NCBI GenBank assembly: GCA_044226395.1
Contig: JBGAHD010000003.1
Coordinates: 620,001-684,000 of the forward strand
Direction of reading: 5' to 3'
DNA length: 64,000 nt
Origin: JBGAHD01 sp044226395
GTDB lineage: Bacteria; Pseudomonadota; Gammaproteobacteria; Xanthomonadales; Ahniellaceae
Below the pieces are notes generated by a model that had not been told where the DNA came from, did not search any database, and was given only the letters and a program-made list of their open reading frames with translations. Each line of letters starts with the position of its first letter. Within the stretch, counting starts at the first letter, position 1. Below are positions 43,742 through 52,960 of the stretch, in pieces. The position numbers were made by a program, and so were the translations under genes.

Positions 43742-44974
43742 ATGGAAATCCGTCCGATTCTGTCCACCCTGATGCGCAACAAGGTCGGTCCCTTGCTGAT
43801 TGGCCTGCAGGTCGCGCTGACCTTGGCGATCGTGGTCAATGCGCTGTACATCATCAACGACCGCCTTGATCGCGTGGGTCGTCCCAGCGGCTTGGTGGAG
43901 AGCGATATTTTTCAAATCTCCTCGCTGTGGTTCACGCCCGAAACGAACTACCGTCTCGCGGTCGAGGAAGACCTGCGTTTCATCCGCACCATTCCCGGCG
44001 TGCGCAACGTGATCAACTCCAACACCTTGCCGATGACCAATGGCGGCTGGAGCACGGGCCTGAAGTCCTCGTCCGATCCCAAGGGTCAGACTTCGGGCAC
44101 CGCGATCTATTTCGGCGAGGAGAACTCGCTCGATACCTACGGCGCCAAGCTGATCGCCGGCCGCAACTTCACCCAAGCCGAGCAGCAGTGGCTGGAGCCC
44201 AATCAAGAGCTTTTCCCGCAAGTGGTGTTGATCACCGCGGCCCTAGCCAAGCGCATCTTTCCCGACGTGCCGCCCGAGAGCGTGGTCGGCAAGCGCGTGT
44301 ATCTGGGTGAAACGGCCGAGGACACCGGCGCCCTGGTGATTGGCGTGATCGAGCGTCTGCAGGCGCCGTGGGTGAGTTGGGACGAGATGCTGGAAAGCTC
44401 GACCATCGTGCCCTTCCGCAGCGATCCCAATGGCAAGAGCGCCTACTACGTGATTCGCACCGAGCCCGGCGAGCGCGACGCGGTGATGAAAGTGATCGAG
44501 CAGCGCATGGCCGAGCACGATCCCTCGCGCATCATTCGCAGCCTGCGCAGCCTCGAGGACATCCGCAAGGAAGGCTATGCCGGCGACAACGCCATGGCCA
44601 AGACCCTGATCGCGATCATCGCCGCGCTGTTGACCATCACGGGTCTGGGCATCATCGGCATGGCGAGTTTCTGGGTGACCAGCCGCACCAAGCAGATCGG
44701 CACGCGCCGCGCGCTGGGCGCCACGCGCGCCAACATCGTGCGCTATTTCTTGGTGGAGAATTTCTTGATCACGGGCTTGGGTCTGATCGTGGGCTGCGTG
44801 CTGGCGATTGGGTTGAACATCTATCTGGTCAAGACGCTCGAAGTGGCCAAGCTGCCCTGGCACTACGTGCCGATCGGCGCGGCCGTGATGTGGGTGCTGG
44901 GTCAGCTCGCGGCCCTGGGTCCGGCCACGCGCGCCTCGCGCGTGTCGCCCGCGACCGCCACGCGCAGCGTGTAA
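43742..44974 (+). CDS. FtsX/MacB-like permease 2
   Basis: 410 residues with the same layout as its neighbour: TM near the N-terminus (VGPLLIGLQVALTLAIVVNAL), periplasmic domain to about 275, then three TM segments. TRRALGATRANIVRYFLVEN is the coupling motif. Two distinct permeases suggest a heterodimeric pump. It starts 10 bp after permease 1 and ends about 66 bp before the response regulator. Confidence 0.92.
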   Translation: MEIRPILSTLMRNKVGPLLIGLQVALTLAIVVNALYIINDRLDRVGRPSGLVESDIFQISSLWFTPETNYRLAVEEDLRFIRTIPGVRNVINSNTLPMTNGGWSTGLKSSSDPKGQTSGTAIYFGEENSLDTYGAKLIAGRNFTQAEQQWLEPNQELFPQVVLITAALAKRIFPDVPPESVVGKRVYLGETAEDTGALVIGVIERLQAPWVSWDEMLESSTIVPFRSDPNGKSAYYVIRTEPGERDAVMKVIEQRMAEHDPSRIIRSLRSLEDIRKEGYAGDNAMAKTLIAIIAALLTITGLGIIGMASFWVTSRTKQIGTRRALGATRANIVRYFLVENFLITGLGLIVGCVLAIGLNIYLVKTLEVAKLPWHYVPIGAAVMWVLGQLAALGPATRASRVSPATATRSV

Positions 44975-45040
44975 AGTACGCGACCGCGCGCGGCCTGGCG
45001 CCGCGCGCGGTCGATCCCCGACACGAGGAATCCACGGACG

Positions 45041-46387
45041 ATGCGAACCGTCTTGGTCGTCGACGACAATCCCGCCGTGGGCACCGCCCTCGAGGTGTTG
45101 TTCGATCTGCATGAAATCCGCACGCTGACCGCGACCACGCCCGAGCAGGGCCTGGCGATCCTGGCGCGCGAGGCCATCGACCTGGTCGTGCAGGACATGA
45201 ACTTCACGCAGGACACGACCTCGGGCGACGAGGGCGTGGCCTTGTTCCGCGAGATTCGCGCGCGCCATCCGGATATGCCAGTGATCCTGCTCACCGCGTG
45301 GACGCGCCTGGAGACCGCGGTGGAACTGGTCAAAGCCGGCGCCGCCGACTATTTGGCCAAGCCCTGGGACGATCGCAAGCTGCTCGCGGCGGTGGAGAAC
45401 CTGCTCGAGCTGTCGCAGGCGCGGCAGGAATCGGCCGCGCTCAAGCGCACGCATCGCAAGGCGCTGACCGAGTTGCGCGAGCGCTTTCGTCTGCGCGGTT
45501 ACATCTTCGAATCGCCGGCGATGGAACGCGTGGTCGGCGTGGCCTGTCAGGTCGCGCGCGCGGCCGTGCCGGTGTTGATCACCGGCCCCAATGGCGCGGG
45601 CAAGGAAGGCATCGCGCGCATCGTGCATGACAATTCCGCCGTCGCCGAAGGTCCCTTCATCGCGGTCAATTGCGGCGCGCTGCCGGGCGATCTGATCGAG
45701 GCCGAGTTGTTCGGCGCCGAGGCTGGCGCTTACACCGGCGCCAACAAGGCGCGCGAAGGTCGCTTCGAGGCCGCCGATGGCGGCACCTTGTTTCTCGACG
45801 AGATCGGCAATCTGCCCTTGAACGGTCAGATCAAATTGCTGCGCGTGCTCGAGACCGGCCAGTTCGAGCGCCTGGGGTCCAACAAGACGCGCACGGTCAA
45901 GGTGCGCGTGGTCAGCGCCACCAATGCCGATCTGCGCGCGATGATCCGCGCCGGCGCGTTCCGCGAGGATTTGTATTACCGGCTCAACGTGATCGAGTTG
46001 TCCGTGCCGCCGCTGGCCGAGCGACGCGAGGACGTGCTGCCACTGGCCGAGTCCTTCCTGCAAGGCCGCGCCGCGCTCTCGCCCGCGGCGCGCGAGGCGC
46101 TGATGCACTACGACTGGCCCGGCAATGTGCGCGAACTCAAGAACGCGGTCGAACGCGCCGTGCTGCTGTGTCGCGAACACCGCATCGAACCGGGCGATTT
46201 GAACTTGCCCGGCAACGCGCCGACACCCACGCCACGACGCGAGGCCGATGTCGAACCCGATCGCGCCGAGATCGAGGCCGCGCTCAAGCGCGCGCAGGGC
46301 GTGATCAGTCAGGCCGCGGCCGAACTCGGCCTGTCGCGCCAGGCACTGTACCGCCGCATGGAAAAAATGGGTTTATCCTCGGGTTGA
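45041..46387 (+). CDS. NtrC-family sigma-54-dependent response regulator
   Basis: 448 residues in the order receiver (1-125: D8, D9, phosphoacceptor D52, T85, K107), AAA+ (about 155-380: Walker A GPNGAGKE 182-189, sigma-54 contact loop GAYTGA 229-234, Walker B FLDEIGN 251-257) and Fis-type HTH (ISQAAAELGLSRQALYRRM). Walker A is unusual (GPNGAGKE instead of GESGTGKE). It should activate the sigma-54 promoter at 40293 through the two upstream dyads, making the operon autoregulatory; this is inference from co-location. Confidence 0.95.
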   Translation: MRTVLVVDDNPAVGTALEVLFDLHEIRTLTATTPEQGLAILAREAIDLVVQDMNFTQDTTSGDEGVALFREIRARHPDMPVILLTAWTRLETAVELVKAGAADYLAKPWDDRKLLAAVENLLELSQARQESAALKRTHRKALTELRERFRLRGYIFESPAMERVVGVACQVARAAVPVLITGPNGAGKEGIARIVHDNSAVAEGPFIAVNCGALPGDLIEAELFGAEAGAYTGANKAREGRFEAADGGTLFLDEIGNLPLNGQIKLLRVLETGQFERLGSNKTRTVKVRVVSATNADLRAMIRAGAFREDLYYRLNVIELSVPPLAERREDVLPLAESFLQGRAALSPAAREALMHYDWPGNVRELKNAVERAVLLCREHRIEPGDLNLPGNAPTPTPRREADVEPDRAEIEAALKRAQGVISQAAAELGLSRQALYRRMEKMGLSSG

Positions 46388-46405
46388 TGCCCGAGGTCCG
46401 TTCGC

Positions 46406-47749
46406 ATGCGCAAGCACTCGCTGGAAGGCAAGCTCGCGGGGTTGTTCCTGCTCATCGGCTCGGTGGCCGTGGGTCTGAGCCTGGCGTTGCATCACTGGTT
46501 GGGCGAGCAGCCGCTGTTGATTGCCTTGTTCGCCTTGCTCGTGCTGGTGCCCGCTTCGTTGTGGCTGGCGCGCGCCTTCGCGCGGCCGATCACCGGCTTG
46601 ATGCGCGCGGTGTCGGGCGCGGTGGCGAGTTTTCGCGACGGTGATTTCAGCTTTTCAATTCACACCGGCCGGCGCGACGAAGTCGGCGATCTGGTCGAGG
46701 CGCACAACGAACTGGGCACGGTGCTGCGCAACGAGCGCCAGAATCTGTTCCAACGCGAGCTGCTGCTGCACACCGTGGTGCAGAACACGCCGACCGCCTT
46801 GCTGCTGGCCGATGGCGGCGAGCACGTGGTCTACGCCAACACCGCCGCGCGGCAGTTGCTCAACAACGGTCGCAAGCTCGAGGGCCTGAGCTTCGAGACC
46901 ATGCTCGCCGATTGCCCGCCGAGCATGCGCGACGCGGTCGCGTCCGGGCAGGACCGCATCTTCTCGGTGCTGATCGATGGTCAGGACGAGTCCTTTCACA
47001 TCGCCCAGCGCCAGTTTCAGCTCAACGGTCAGCCGCATCGCTTGTTCTTGATCCGCCGGCTCACGCGCGAACTCAGTCGTCAGGAAGTGGCGACGTGGAA
47101 GAAGGTGATCCGCGTGATCAGTCACGAGCTCAACAATTCGCTCGCGCCGATTTCCTCGCTGGCGCATTCCGGTCGCGAACTGGCCGCGCGCGGCGACACC
47201 GAGCGCCTGCAACGCGTGTTCGCCACGATCGAGGACCGCACGCGTCACCTGGACAATTTCATTCGCGGTTACGCCGCATTCGCCAAGCTGCCGTCGCCGC
47301 GCGTCGAAAGCGTGGCCTGGGCCGATTTCGTCGCGAGTCTGTCGGGCCAGTACGCGTTCAATCTGGTGGGACGCTTGCCCGAGACGCCGGGGCGCTTCGA
47401 TGCCGCGCAACTGGGCCAGGTGCTGATCAATCTGCTCAAGAACGCGCATGAATCCGGCGGCGCCGCCGACACGGTGGAACTCGAGATCGCCGCGCATGGC
47501 GCCGATTGGCGCATCAGCGTGCGCGATCGCGGCACCGGCATGAGCGACGCGGTGATGGCCAATGCCCTGGTGCCGTTCTATTCGACCAAGCGCAGCGGCA
47601 CGGGCATCGGCCTGGCGCTGGCGCGCGAGATCATCGAAGCGCACGGCGGCCGCATTGGCCTGGGCAATCGCCAGGGCGGTGGCCTGGCCGTGGATTTGTA
47701 TTTGCCGCGCGTGGATCAGCGCGCGGACAGCCAATCCGACAAGCCGTAA
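46406..47749 (+). CDS. Membrane sensor histidine kinase
   Basis: 447 residues. Two TM segments (LAGLFLLIGSVAVGLSLAL and LLIALFALLVLVPASLWLA) with only a short loop between, then a HAMP-like region, a PAS-like region (about 125-215) and a kinase core. Phospho-acceptor His is at 240 (RVISHELNNSLAPI, NtrY-like). ATP-binding boxes N (LINLLKNAHES), G1 (VRDRGTGMS) and G2 (GTGIGLALAREI) are present. With almost no periplasmic domain it probably senses within the membrane, perhaps the pump itself. Its 3' end overlaps the convergent gene by 34 bp. Confidence 0.93.
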   Translation: MRKHSLEGKLAGLFLLIGSVAVGLSLALHHWLGEQPLLIALFALLVLVPASLWLARAFARPITGLMRAVSGAVASFRDGDFSFSIHTGRRDEVGDLVEAHNELGTVLRNERQNLFQRELLLHTVVQNTPTALLLADGGEHVVYANTAARQLLNNGRKLEGLSFETMLADCPPSMRDAVASGQDRIFSVLIDGQDESFHIAQRQFQLNGQPHRLFLIRRLTRELSRQEVATWKKVIRVISHELNNSLAPISSLAHSGRELAARGDTERLQRVFATIEDRTRHLDNFIRGYAAFAKLPSPRVESVAWADFVASLSGQYAFNLVGRLPETPGRFDAAQLGQVLINLLKNAHESGGAADTVELEIAAHGADWRISVRDRGTGMSDAVMANALVPFYSTKRSGTGIGLALAREIIEAHGGRIGLGNRQGGGLAVDLYLPRVDQRADSQSDKP

Positions 47750-48492
47750 CGCGCCATCAGGCGATCGATCTCGCCGTTGTCGCGCAGGCGGCGCACGCCA
47801 TCGCTGAACATCGATGCCAGCGCGCGGCCACGGTCGTTATCGGTGCAGGCCAGATAGAGCTCGGCCTGCACTTCGCTGTTGCCGGCCACGCGGATGCGGC
47901 CACTCAGAGACATCGCGGCGATCGCCGCCTGGCCGACCAGGCGTTCCTCGATCACCACGTCAAGCCGCCCACCAAGCAGGCGCGAATACAGATTCGACAG
48001 CGCGCGCGGGCTGCCGCTCACCGCGTACACCTGCGCGGCGACTTCGGGTCGGGCGAGGTAGGGGCCCACTTCGGGGCCATAGTCGTAGCCGGCGACGATG
48101 CCGATGCGGCGACCGGCCAGATCGTCCAGACCGCGATAGCGCCAGGTCGAGTCCTGGGTCACGAAGAAGCCGTTGACGCTGCGACCGATGCTTTGCGTGG
48201 TGAAGGCCATGCCCTGGGCTTCTTGCGGCGAGGCGCCGATCACGCAATCGGCCTGGCCTTCGCGCGCCTGGCGCAAGGCCTCATCCCAATTGAGGACGCG
48301 GTAGCTGAGCTCGCGGCCATCCTCGGCGGCGATCTGGCGCGCCAGATCGACCACATAGCCTTCTCGGGACGCGCCCGGCCGGCCGTTGTAGGGAAACCAC
48401 TCGTCGGCCACCAGGGTGATGGTGTCGGCCGCGACGGCCCTGGCGCCGAACAGCATGGCCAGGGCCCACAAGGTCGGTCGCGCTAGGCGCAT
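47716..48492 (-). CDS. Periplasmic solute-binding protein, family 3-like
   Basis: 258 residues with signal peptide MRLARPTLWALAMLFGARAVA. ITLVADEWFPYNG, GYVVDLARQIAAEDG, DCVIGASPQEA and GRRIGIVAGYDYG follow the family-3 (amino-acid-type) binding protein pattern. No permease or ATPase gene is adjacent, so it may act as a stand-alone sensor partner or serve a remote transporter. The ATG at 48492 starts at the signal peptide; the longer frame is unlikely. The last 34 nt overlap the histidine kinase on the other strand. Confidence 0.85.
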   Translation of the reverse strand: MRLARPTLWALAMLFGARAVAADTITLVADEWFPYNGRPGASREGYVVDLARQIAAEDGRELSYRVLNWDEALRQAREGQADCVIGASPQEAQGMAFTTQSIGRSVNGFFVTQDSTWRYRGLDDLAGRRIGIVAGYDYGPEVGPYLARPEVAAQVYAVSGSPRALSNLYSRLLGGRLDVVIEERLVGQAAIAAMSLSGRIRVAGNSEVQAELYLACTDNDRGRALASMFSDGVRRLRDNGEIDRLMARYGLSDWLSAR

Positions 48493-48620
48493 GCGCGGGT
48501 CGCGTCGAAGGTCAGGAAGCGACCATCCTAGCGCAAGGTTCCACCGACGGGGCGCGTGGCGCTGGTCAGTGGCGTCGACCATGCTTTATTCTGGCGATCG
48601 ACGGCCGACCCTGCGAGTCC

Positions 48621-51617
48621 ATGAGCGTTTCCTCGACCACGATCCCCGGCTACGAACTGGTCCGCGAGCTGGGCGCCGGCGGCATGGCCAACGTGTATCT
48701 GGCGATCCAGCGTTCGCTGGACCGCAAGATCGCGCTCAAGGTCATGAAGCGCAACATCGAGGATCTCGAGAAATTCGAGAAGCGGTTCCTGATCGAAGGC
48801 CGCACGATGGCGAAGCTTCCGCATCGCAACATCGTGGCCGTCTACGACATCGTCAAGAGCGACGACGCGACCTACATCGCGATGGAATACCTCGAGGGCG
48901 GCACGCTCTCGCAGAAGATGAAGGAAGGGCTGTCCCTGGCCGAAGCGATTTCGGTCGTGGTGCAGATCGCCCAGGCCCTGCAGTTCGCGCACGAGCACAG
49001 CATCGTGCATCGCGATCTGAAGCCGGCCAACATCATGTTCCGCGATCCGGCCACGCCGGTGCTGACCGACTTCGGCATCGCCAAGCAGCAGGATGCGCAA
49101 TCCACGCGCCTGACCCAGACCGGCATGCTGGTCGGCACGCCCACCTACATGAGCCCCGAGCAGATCAACGCGCTCGAGGTCGACGGCCGCTCCGATCTGT
49201 ACAGCCTGGGCGTGCTGTTCTACGAAATGCTGACCGGCACGCCGCCGTTCGTGGCCGACACGCCGATCGCCGTGCTGATGGCGCATCTGACCGCGCCGCC
49301 GCCGCCGCTGCCGCCGCAGTTCGCCGATTTCCAGCCCGTGATCGATCGGATGCTGGCCAAGAATCGCGACGAGCGCTTTGGCAATCTCAAGGACCTGGTG
49401 CGCTCGCTCAAGGGCGCGGTGGTCAACAATCAGAATCTCTGGGCGCGGCTGCAGGCCGATCCCAATCAGTCGTCGTCCGAGCAACTGCGCGCGCTGGGCT
49501 TTTCGATCAGCGGCGGCGAAAACCTGCAGGTGCCAATCACCGGCCAAGTGCGCCTGCCGCCTTCGGGCCGCGCGCAACCGCGCACGCCGACGCCCGCGCC
49601 ATCGCCGGCGCCGCGCGGACCGAGCGATGACATCGCCACCGAAGCGCGCTTGCGCCCGCCACCGCGCGGTAAACCTTGGGCCTTGATTGGCGGCGGCGCC
49701 GCGGCGTTGATCGCGATCGTGGTGATCGCCGTGCTGATGTGGCCGCGTGGCGAACTCGATCCCAGCACCAAGAAGCTCGTCGACAATGCCTTGGCCACGG
49801 TGCAGACCGAAATCAAGAAGGGCAATCTCGATCAGGCGCGTGAGTTGTTGATCTCGGCCGCCGACAGCGCGCCGAAGTATTCCGGCACGCTGGCCGTGAC
49901 CCAGGAATTGCTTGGCGCGTATCGCGCGCAGATCGAGCAGGCGCTCGGCAAGAAGGACTTCACCACCGCCACGGCCCTGCTGCTGTCGGCGCGTTTGATC
50001 GACGACAAGAACGACGAGCTCAACAAACTGCTCGATCGCGTCGACGCCGAACGCAAGAACGCCGAGCAGGCCGCGCAACTGGCCGAGCTGTTCAAGCGTG
50101 CCGACGATGCCGCGCGCGCCGGCCGCGAGCTGGGCCCGGGCTCGGCCTACGATCTGTTGTCGCAGGCGCGCGCGCAGATGCCCGACAACGCCGAAATCAA
50201 AACGCGCTTGACCGCGCTGCTCGCGCGCGTGCTCAAGCCCGCGCGCGATGCGCTGGCGCGCAACGACGTGGTCGCCGCGCAGACCGTGGTGCGCGACACC
50301 GAGACCTTGCTCGCCAACGAGCCCGAGTGGCAGACGCTGAAGTCGCAAGTCGAAACCGCGCAGCAGCAGGCCGAAGCGCGCGCGCGTCTGGCCACGGTGC
50401 TGGCCACGATCGATCGGCAATTGCAGTCGGGCCGCCTGGTCGAACCCGCCGGCGACAACGCGCAGGAAACGCTGACGCAAGCGCAAGCGATCGACGCGCG
50501 CAACCCCGACATCGTGCGCCGCCAGACCGCGCTCGCGCAGGCGTTGACCGCGCGCGCGCAGGCCAGCCTCAACGCCGGCAAGATCGAACTGGCCCTGCAA
50601 GACGCCAACTTCGCGCTCAACGTGCAGGCGGGTTATCCGCAGGCGCTCGCGCTCAAGAGCAATGCCGAAGGGCGCCTGGGCGAAAACCGCGCGCGCGTGA
50701 TCGACGCGCTCGGCGCCGCCAAGCAGGCCCTGCTCGAAGGTCGCTACCTCGCGCCCGCGGGCCGCAACGCCAAGGAATCGCTGGAAACGGTGTTGAAGCT
50801 CGACGCCGCCAACACCGAAGCGCGACAACTGCTCGACGACTTGCCGCGTCGCGTTGCCGAAGCCGTGCGCGCGCGTCTGGCCGAGAACGATCTCGACGAC
50901 GCCAAGAGCCTGCTCGCCGATGGTCGTCGCCTGTATCCCGCCGATGCCGCGCTGACCGCGATCGCCGGCGAACTCGATCAGAAGATGCTCGCGGCCAAGG
51001 CGCAGGAAGAACGCGCCCACCAGTTCGAGCGCATCACGCAATTGATCGCCGCGCGCCCGCTCAAGGCCGACAACGTCGGCGCCGCCGCGCGCGACATCGG
51101 CGCCTTGCTCGCCGCCAACCCGCGCGACGTCGACGCCGCCACCGCCAAGCAGCGCCTGCTGACCACGCTCGGCGAATCGCTGACCGCCGCCACCAGCACC
51201 AGCGAACTCGACGTGATCGACCAAGCCATCGGCCGCGCGCGCGCCAGCTTCGCCGGCGAAGCCACGCTCGATCGCCTCGCCACCGACCTGACCAGCGCGC
51301 GCCAGAAGATCGCGGCCGACGAGCAAGCGCGCCTCGCCGCGCTGTCGGGCGAGCTGATCATCAATGCCTATCCGTGGGCGACAGTGGAATCGGTCGTCGA
51401 CGCCAATCGCCGCCCCGTCGCGCTGCCCACCGACGCGACCACGCCGCTGCGCCTGAGCCTGCCGGCCGGCGTGTACACCATCACCTATCGTCACCCGCAA
51501 GTCGGACGCGCGGCCACGCAAGTGGCCCAAGTCGAGTCGCGCAAGGCGGTCACGGCGAATGCTTCCTTCGCGGGCGCGGTCGGCGCCAAGGACTATCTCA
51601 AGCGTGCTGGCTTCTAA
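48621..51617 (+). CDS. PknB-like transmembrane Ser/Thr kinase with PEGA-like C-terminus
   Basis: 998 residues. Kinase domain 10-275: GAGGMANVY (18-26), K40, HRDLKPANIMF (catalytic D132), DFGIA (150-154) and GTPTYMSPEQ. A Pro-rich linker leads to one TM (about 353-375, LIGGGAAALIAIVVIAVLMW). The periplasmic part is a long helical TPR-like region (about 380-890), ending in a PEGA-like beta domain (GELIINAYPWATVESVVD...). It should phosphorylate cytosolic proteins in response to envelope signals. The stop overlaps the next gene. Confidence 0.93.
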   Translation: MSVSSTTIPGYELVRELGAGGMANVYLAIQRSLDRKIALKVMKRNIEDLEKFEKRFLIEGRTMAKLPHRNIVAVYDIVKSDDATYIAMEYLEGGTLSQKMKEGLSLAEAISVVVQIAQALQFAHEHSIVHRDLKPANIMFRDPATPVLTDFGIAKQQDAQSTRLTQTGMLVGTPTYMSPEQINALEVDGRSDLYSLGVLFYEMLTGTPPFVADTPIAVLMAHLTAPPPPLPPQFADFQPVIDRMLAKNRDERFGNLKDLVRSLKGAVVNNQNLWARLQADPNQSSSEQLRALGFSISGGENLQVPITGQVRLPPSGRAQPRTPTPAPSPAPRGPSDDIATEARLRPPPRGKPWALIGGGAAALIAIVVIAVLMWPRGELDPSTKKLVDNALATVQTEIKKGNLDQARELLISAADSAPKYSGTLAVTQELLGAYRAQIEQALGKKDFTTATALLLSARLIDDKNDELNKLLDRVDAERKNAEQAAQLAELFKRADDAARAGRELGPGSAYDLLSQARAQMPDNAEIKTRLTALLARVLKPARDALARNDVVAAQTVVRDTETLLANEPEWQTLKSQVETAQQQAEARARLATVLATIDRQLQSGRLVEPAGDNAQETLTQAQAIDARNPDIVRRQTALAQALTARAQASLNAGKIELALQDANFALNVQAGYPQALALKSNAEGRLGENRARVIDALGAAKQALLEGRYLAPAGRNAKESLETVLKLDAANTEARQLLDDLPRRVAEAVRARLAENDLDDAKSLLADGRRLYPADAALTAIAGELDQKMLAAKAQEERAHQFERITQLIAARPLKADNVGAAARDIGALLAANPRDVDAATAKQRLLTTLGESLTAATSTSELDVIDQAIGRARASFAGEATLDRLATDLTSARQKIAADEQARLAALSGELIINAYPWATVESVVDANRRPVALPTDATTPLRLSLPAGVYTITYRHPQVGRAATQVAQVESRKAVTANASFAGAVGAKDYLKRAGF

Positions 51618-52446
51618 CCTCCGCGCTCGACGCCTGGTGCTGGCCCTGACGCTGCTCGCGGCGGCGCTGTCCGCGCGCGCCGATTTCAAGCAGACCTACG
51701 CGCGCGGCCTGGAAGCGGCCTCCGACGGCAAGTGGTCCGAAGTCGAAGCGCGCATGCGCGAAGCCCTGGCCGAAGAAAGCACGCCCGCCGCGAAGATGAA
51801 GATCTACGGCATGCGCTTCGAGCCGTACATCCCGAAGTATTACCTCGGCCTCGCCGCGTACCGCCAAGGCAATTGCCGCGTCGCCACCGACAACTGGTCC
51901 GACGGCGCCACGCGCGCGATCATCGCCGGCGATTCCAAACTCAGCGGCGTCATCAGCGCCGGCCTCAACGACTGCGAAGCCAAACTCGCCGCGACCAACA
52001 AACCGCCGGTGACGCCGCCAGTCGCGCCGACCAACGCGCAAACCGTCGCGCAACAATCCCCACCGACCAAACCGCCCGTCACGCCTCCCGTGACGCCCCC
52101 GGTCAACAAACCACCACCGCAAACACCGCCCACCACGCCCCCGGTCGCCAGCACCGCGCCCGCCGCCCTGGTGAACGCGCTCGATGCCTACGTGGCCGGT
52201 CGCTACGAACAAGCGTCGAACCTCGACGTCGCCCAATTCGCCGACACTCGAGCGCGCTTTCACGCCTTGCTAGTCCGCTCCGCCGCGCGCCATGTGCTGG
52301 CGCAATTGCGCGGCGAAGCCGGCGCCGCATTGCTGGCCCAAGCGCAAGCCGACATCCGCGCGGCGAAGGGACTCAATCCCTCCGCGCAACCGGATTCCGC
52401 CTTGTACTCGCCGCGCTATAGGCAGCTGTATTCCGCCACGCGATAA
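51604..52446 (+). CDS. Exported partner protein of the Ser/Thr kinase, Pro-rich
   Basis: 280 residues; signal peptide LASNLRARRLVLALTLLAAALSARA. Two helical domains flank a Pro/Thr linker (TPPVAPT... TPPVTPPVNKPPP). The first domain has KMKIYGMRFEPYIPKYYLGL, close to a motif in the gene at 56398. GTG 51604 is chosen: AAGGA upstream and the signal peptide begins there; it overlaps the kinase stop by 14 nt, implying coupling. Presumably a periplasmic ligand or stabiliser of the kinase ectodomain; not shown. Confidence 0.8.
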   Translation: MLASNLRARRLVLALTLLAAALSARADFKQTYARGLEAASDGKWSEVEARMREALAEESTPAAKMKIYGMRFEPYIPKYYLGLAAYRQGNCRVATDNWSDGATRAIIAGDSKLSGVISAGLNDCEAKLAATNKPPVTPPVAPTNAQTVAQQSPPTKPPVTPPVTPPVNKPPPQTPPTTPPVASTAPAALVNALDAYVAGRYEQASNLDVAQFADTRARFHALLVRSAARHVLAQLRGEAGAALLAQAQADIRAAKGLNPSAQPDSALYSPRYRQLYSATR

Positions 52447-52502
52447 GCACGCTGGCGTCGAAGCCGAAACCACGATTCAAGCATCGCGCCACCCACGCTC
52501 CC

Positions 52503-52584
52503 GATCGCGACGCAAGAAATCCAATGCGCAAACTCGCTCCGAGAATCGCGCCGCCAACGATGTGGATCGTGACGCAAGAAATCC
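52503..52584. repeat. Pair of 20-bp direct repeats
   Basis: GATCGCGACGCAAGAAATCC (52503-52522) and the same sequence with one change (52565-52584), 62 bp apart in the non-coding stretch after the kinase partner gene. Nothing else is recognisable in 52447-52607. Confidence 0.6.
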
Positions 52585-52607
52585 CATCCACCTCCAACAT
52601 CGCGAAA

Positions 52608-52637
52608 TGAAAAGGCCCGCAAAAGCGGGCCTTTTCA
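52608..52637. terminator. Rho-independent terminator, bidirectional
   Basis: TGAAAAGGCCCGC (52608-52620), loop AAAA, GCGGGCCTTTTCA (52625-52637). It ends the kinase-partner transcript. It stands next to repeat copy 2 just as 31612-31637 stands next to copy 1. Confidence 0.8.
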
Positions 52638-52662
52638 TCCAAAAAACAAACCGGCACTTGCT

Positions 52663-52930
52663 TCGCGCGCCGCGCCCGCGGCGCGCGAAGCGCGCTTTTC
52701 TTCTTTTTCTTCTAACCCACCAAACACCAGTGACGTTTCGACGGATCGGGAAGTCGTCGCAGGGTGTGGCCAGCGCACAGGGATGTGCGCCGCGAGGGTT
52801 CAGTACAGGGATGTACTGAATCCCTCGCCCAACACCCTGCGGCGACTTCCCGAGCCAAGCGACAACGTCACCAACACCCAACCCACACCCCCCACGGGTT
52901 CCCCACCGCCAGGTGGGGACCCCAGTCCCG
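52663..52930 (-). repeat. Structured intergenic repeat, copy 2 (inverted)
   Basis: Same element as 31325-31592, opposite orientation. The 25-nt outer arms are at 52743-52767 and 52832-52856 (three mismatches, one of them G-U). Inner hairpins: GCGCACA/TGTGCGC (52773-52779, 52784-52790) and TTCAGTAC/GTACTGAA (52799-52806, 52813-52820), the latter extended by CGAGGG/CCCTCG. A flanking poly-pyrimidine and GCGCGCC-rich arm (52663-52720) is also shared. Confidence 0.75.
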
Positions 52931-52960
52931 CTTCTCACCGCACCGCGAGGACCAAACGAA

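Noticed and set aside
48528..51689. 1053-codon minus-strand frame opposite the Ser/Thr kinase.
   Set aside because: Antisense of a clear kinase; repetitive low-complexity composition without motifs.
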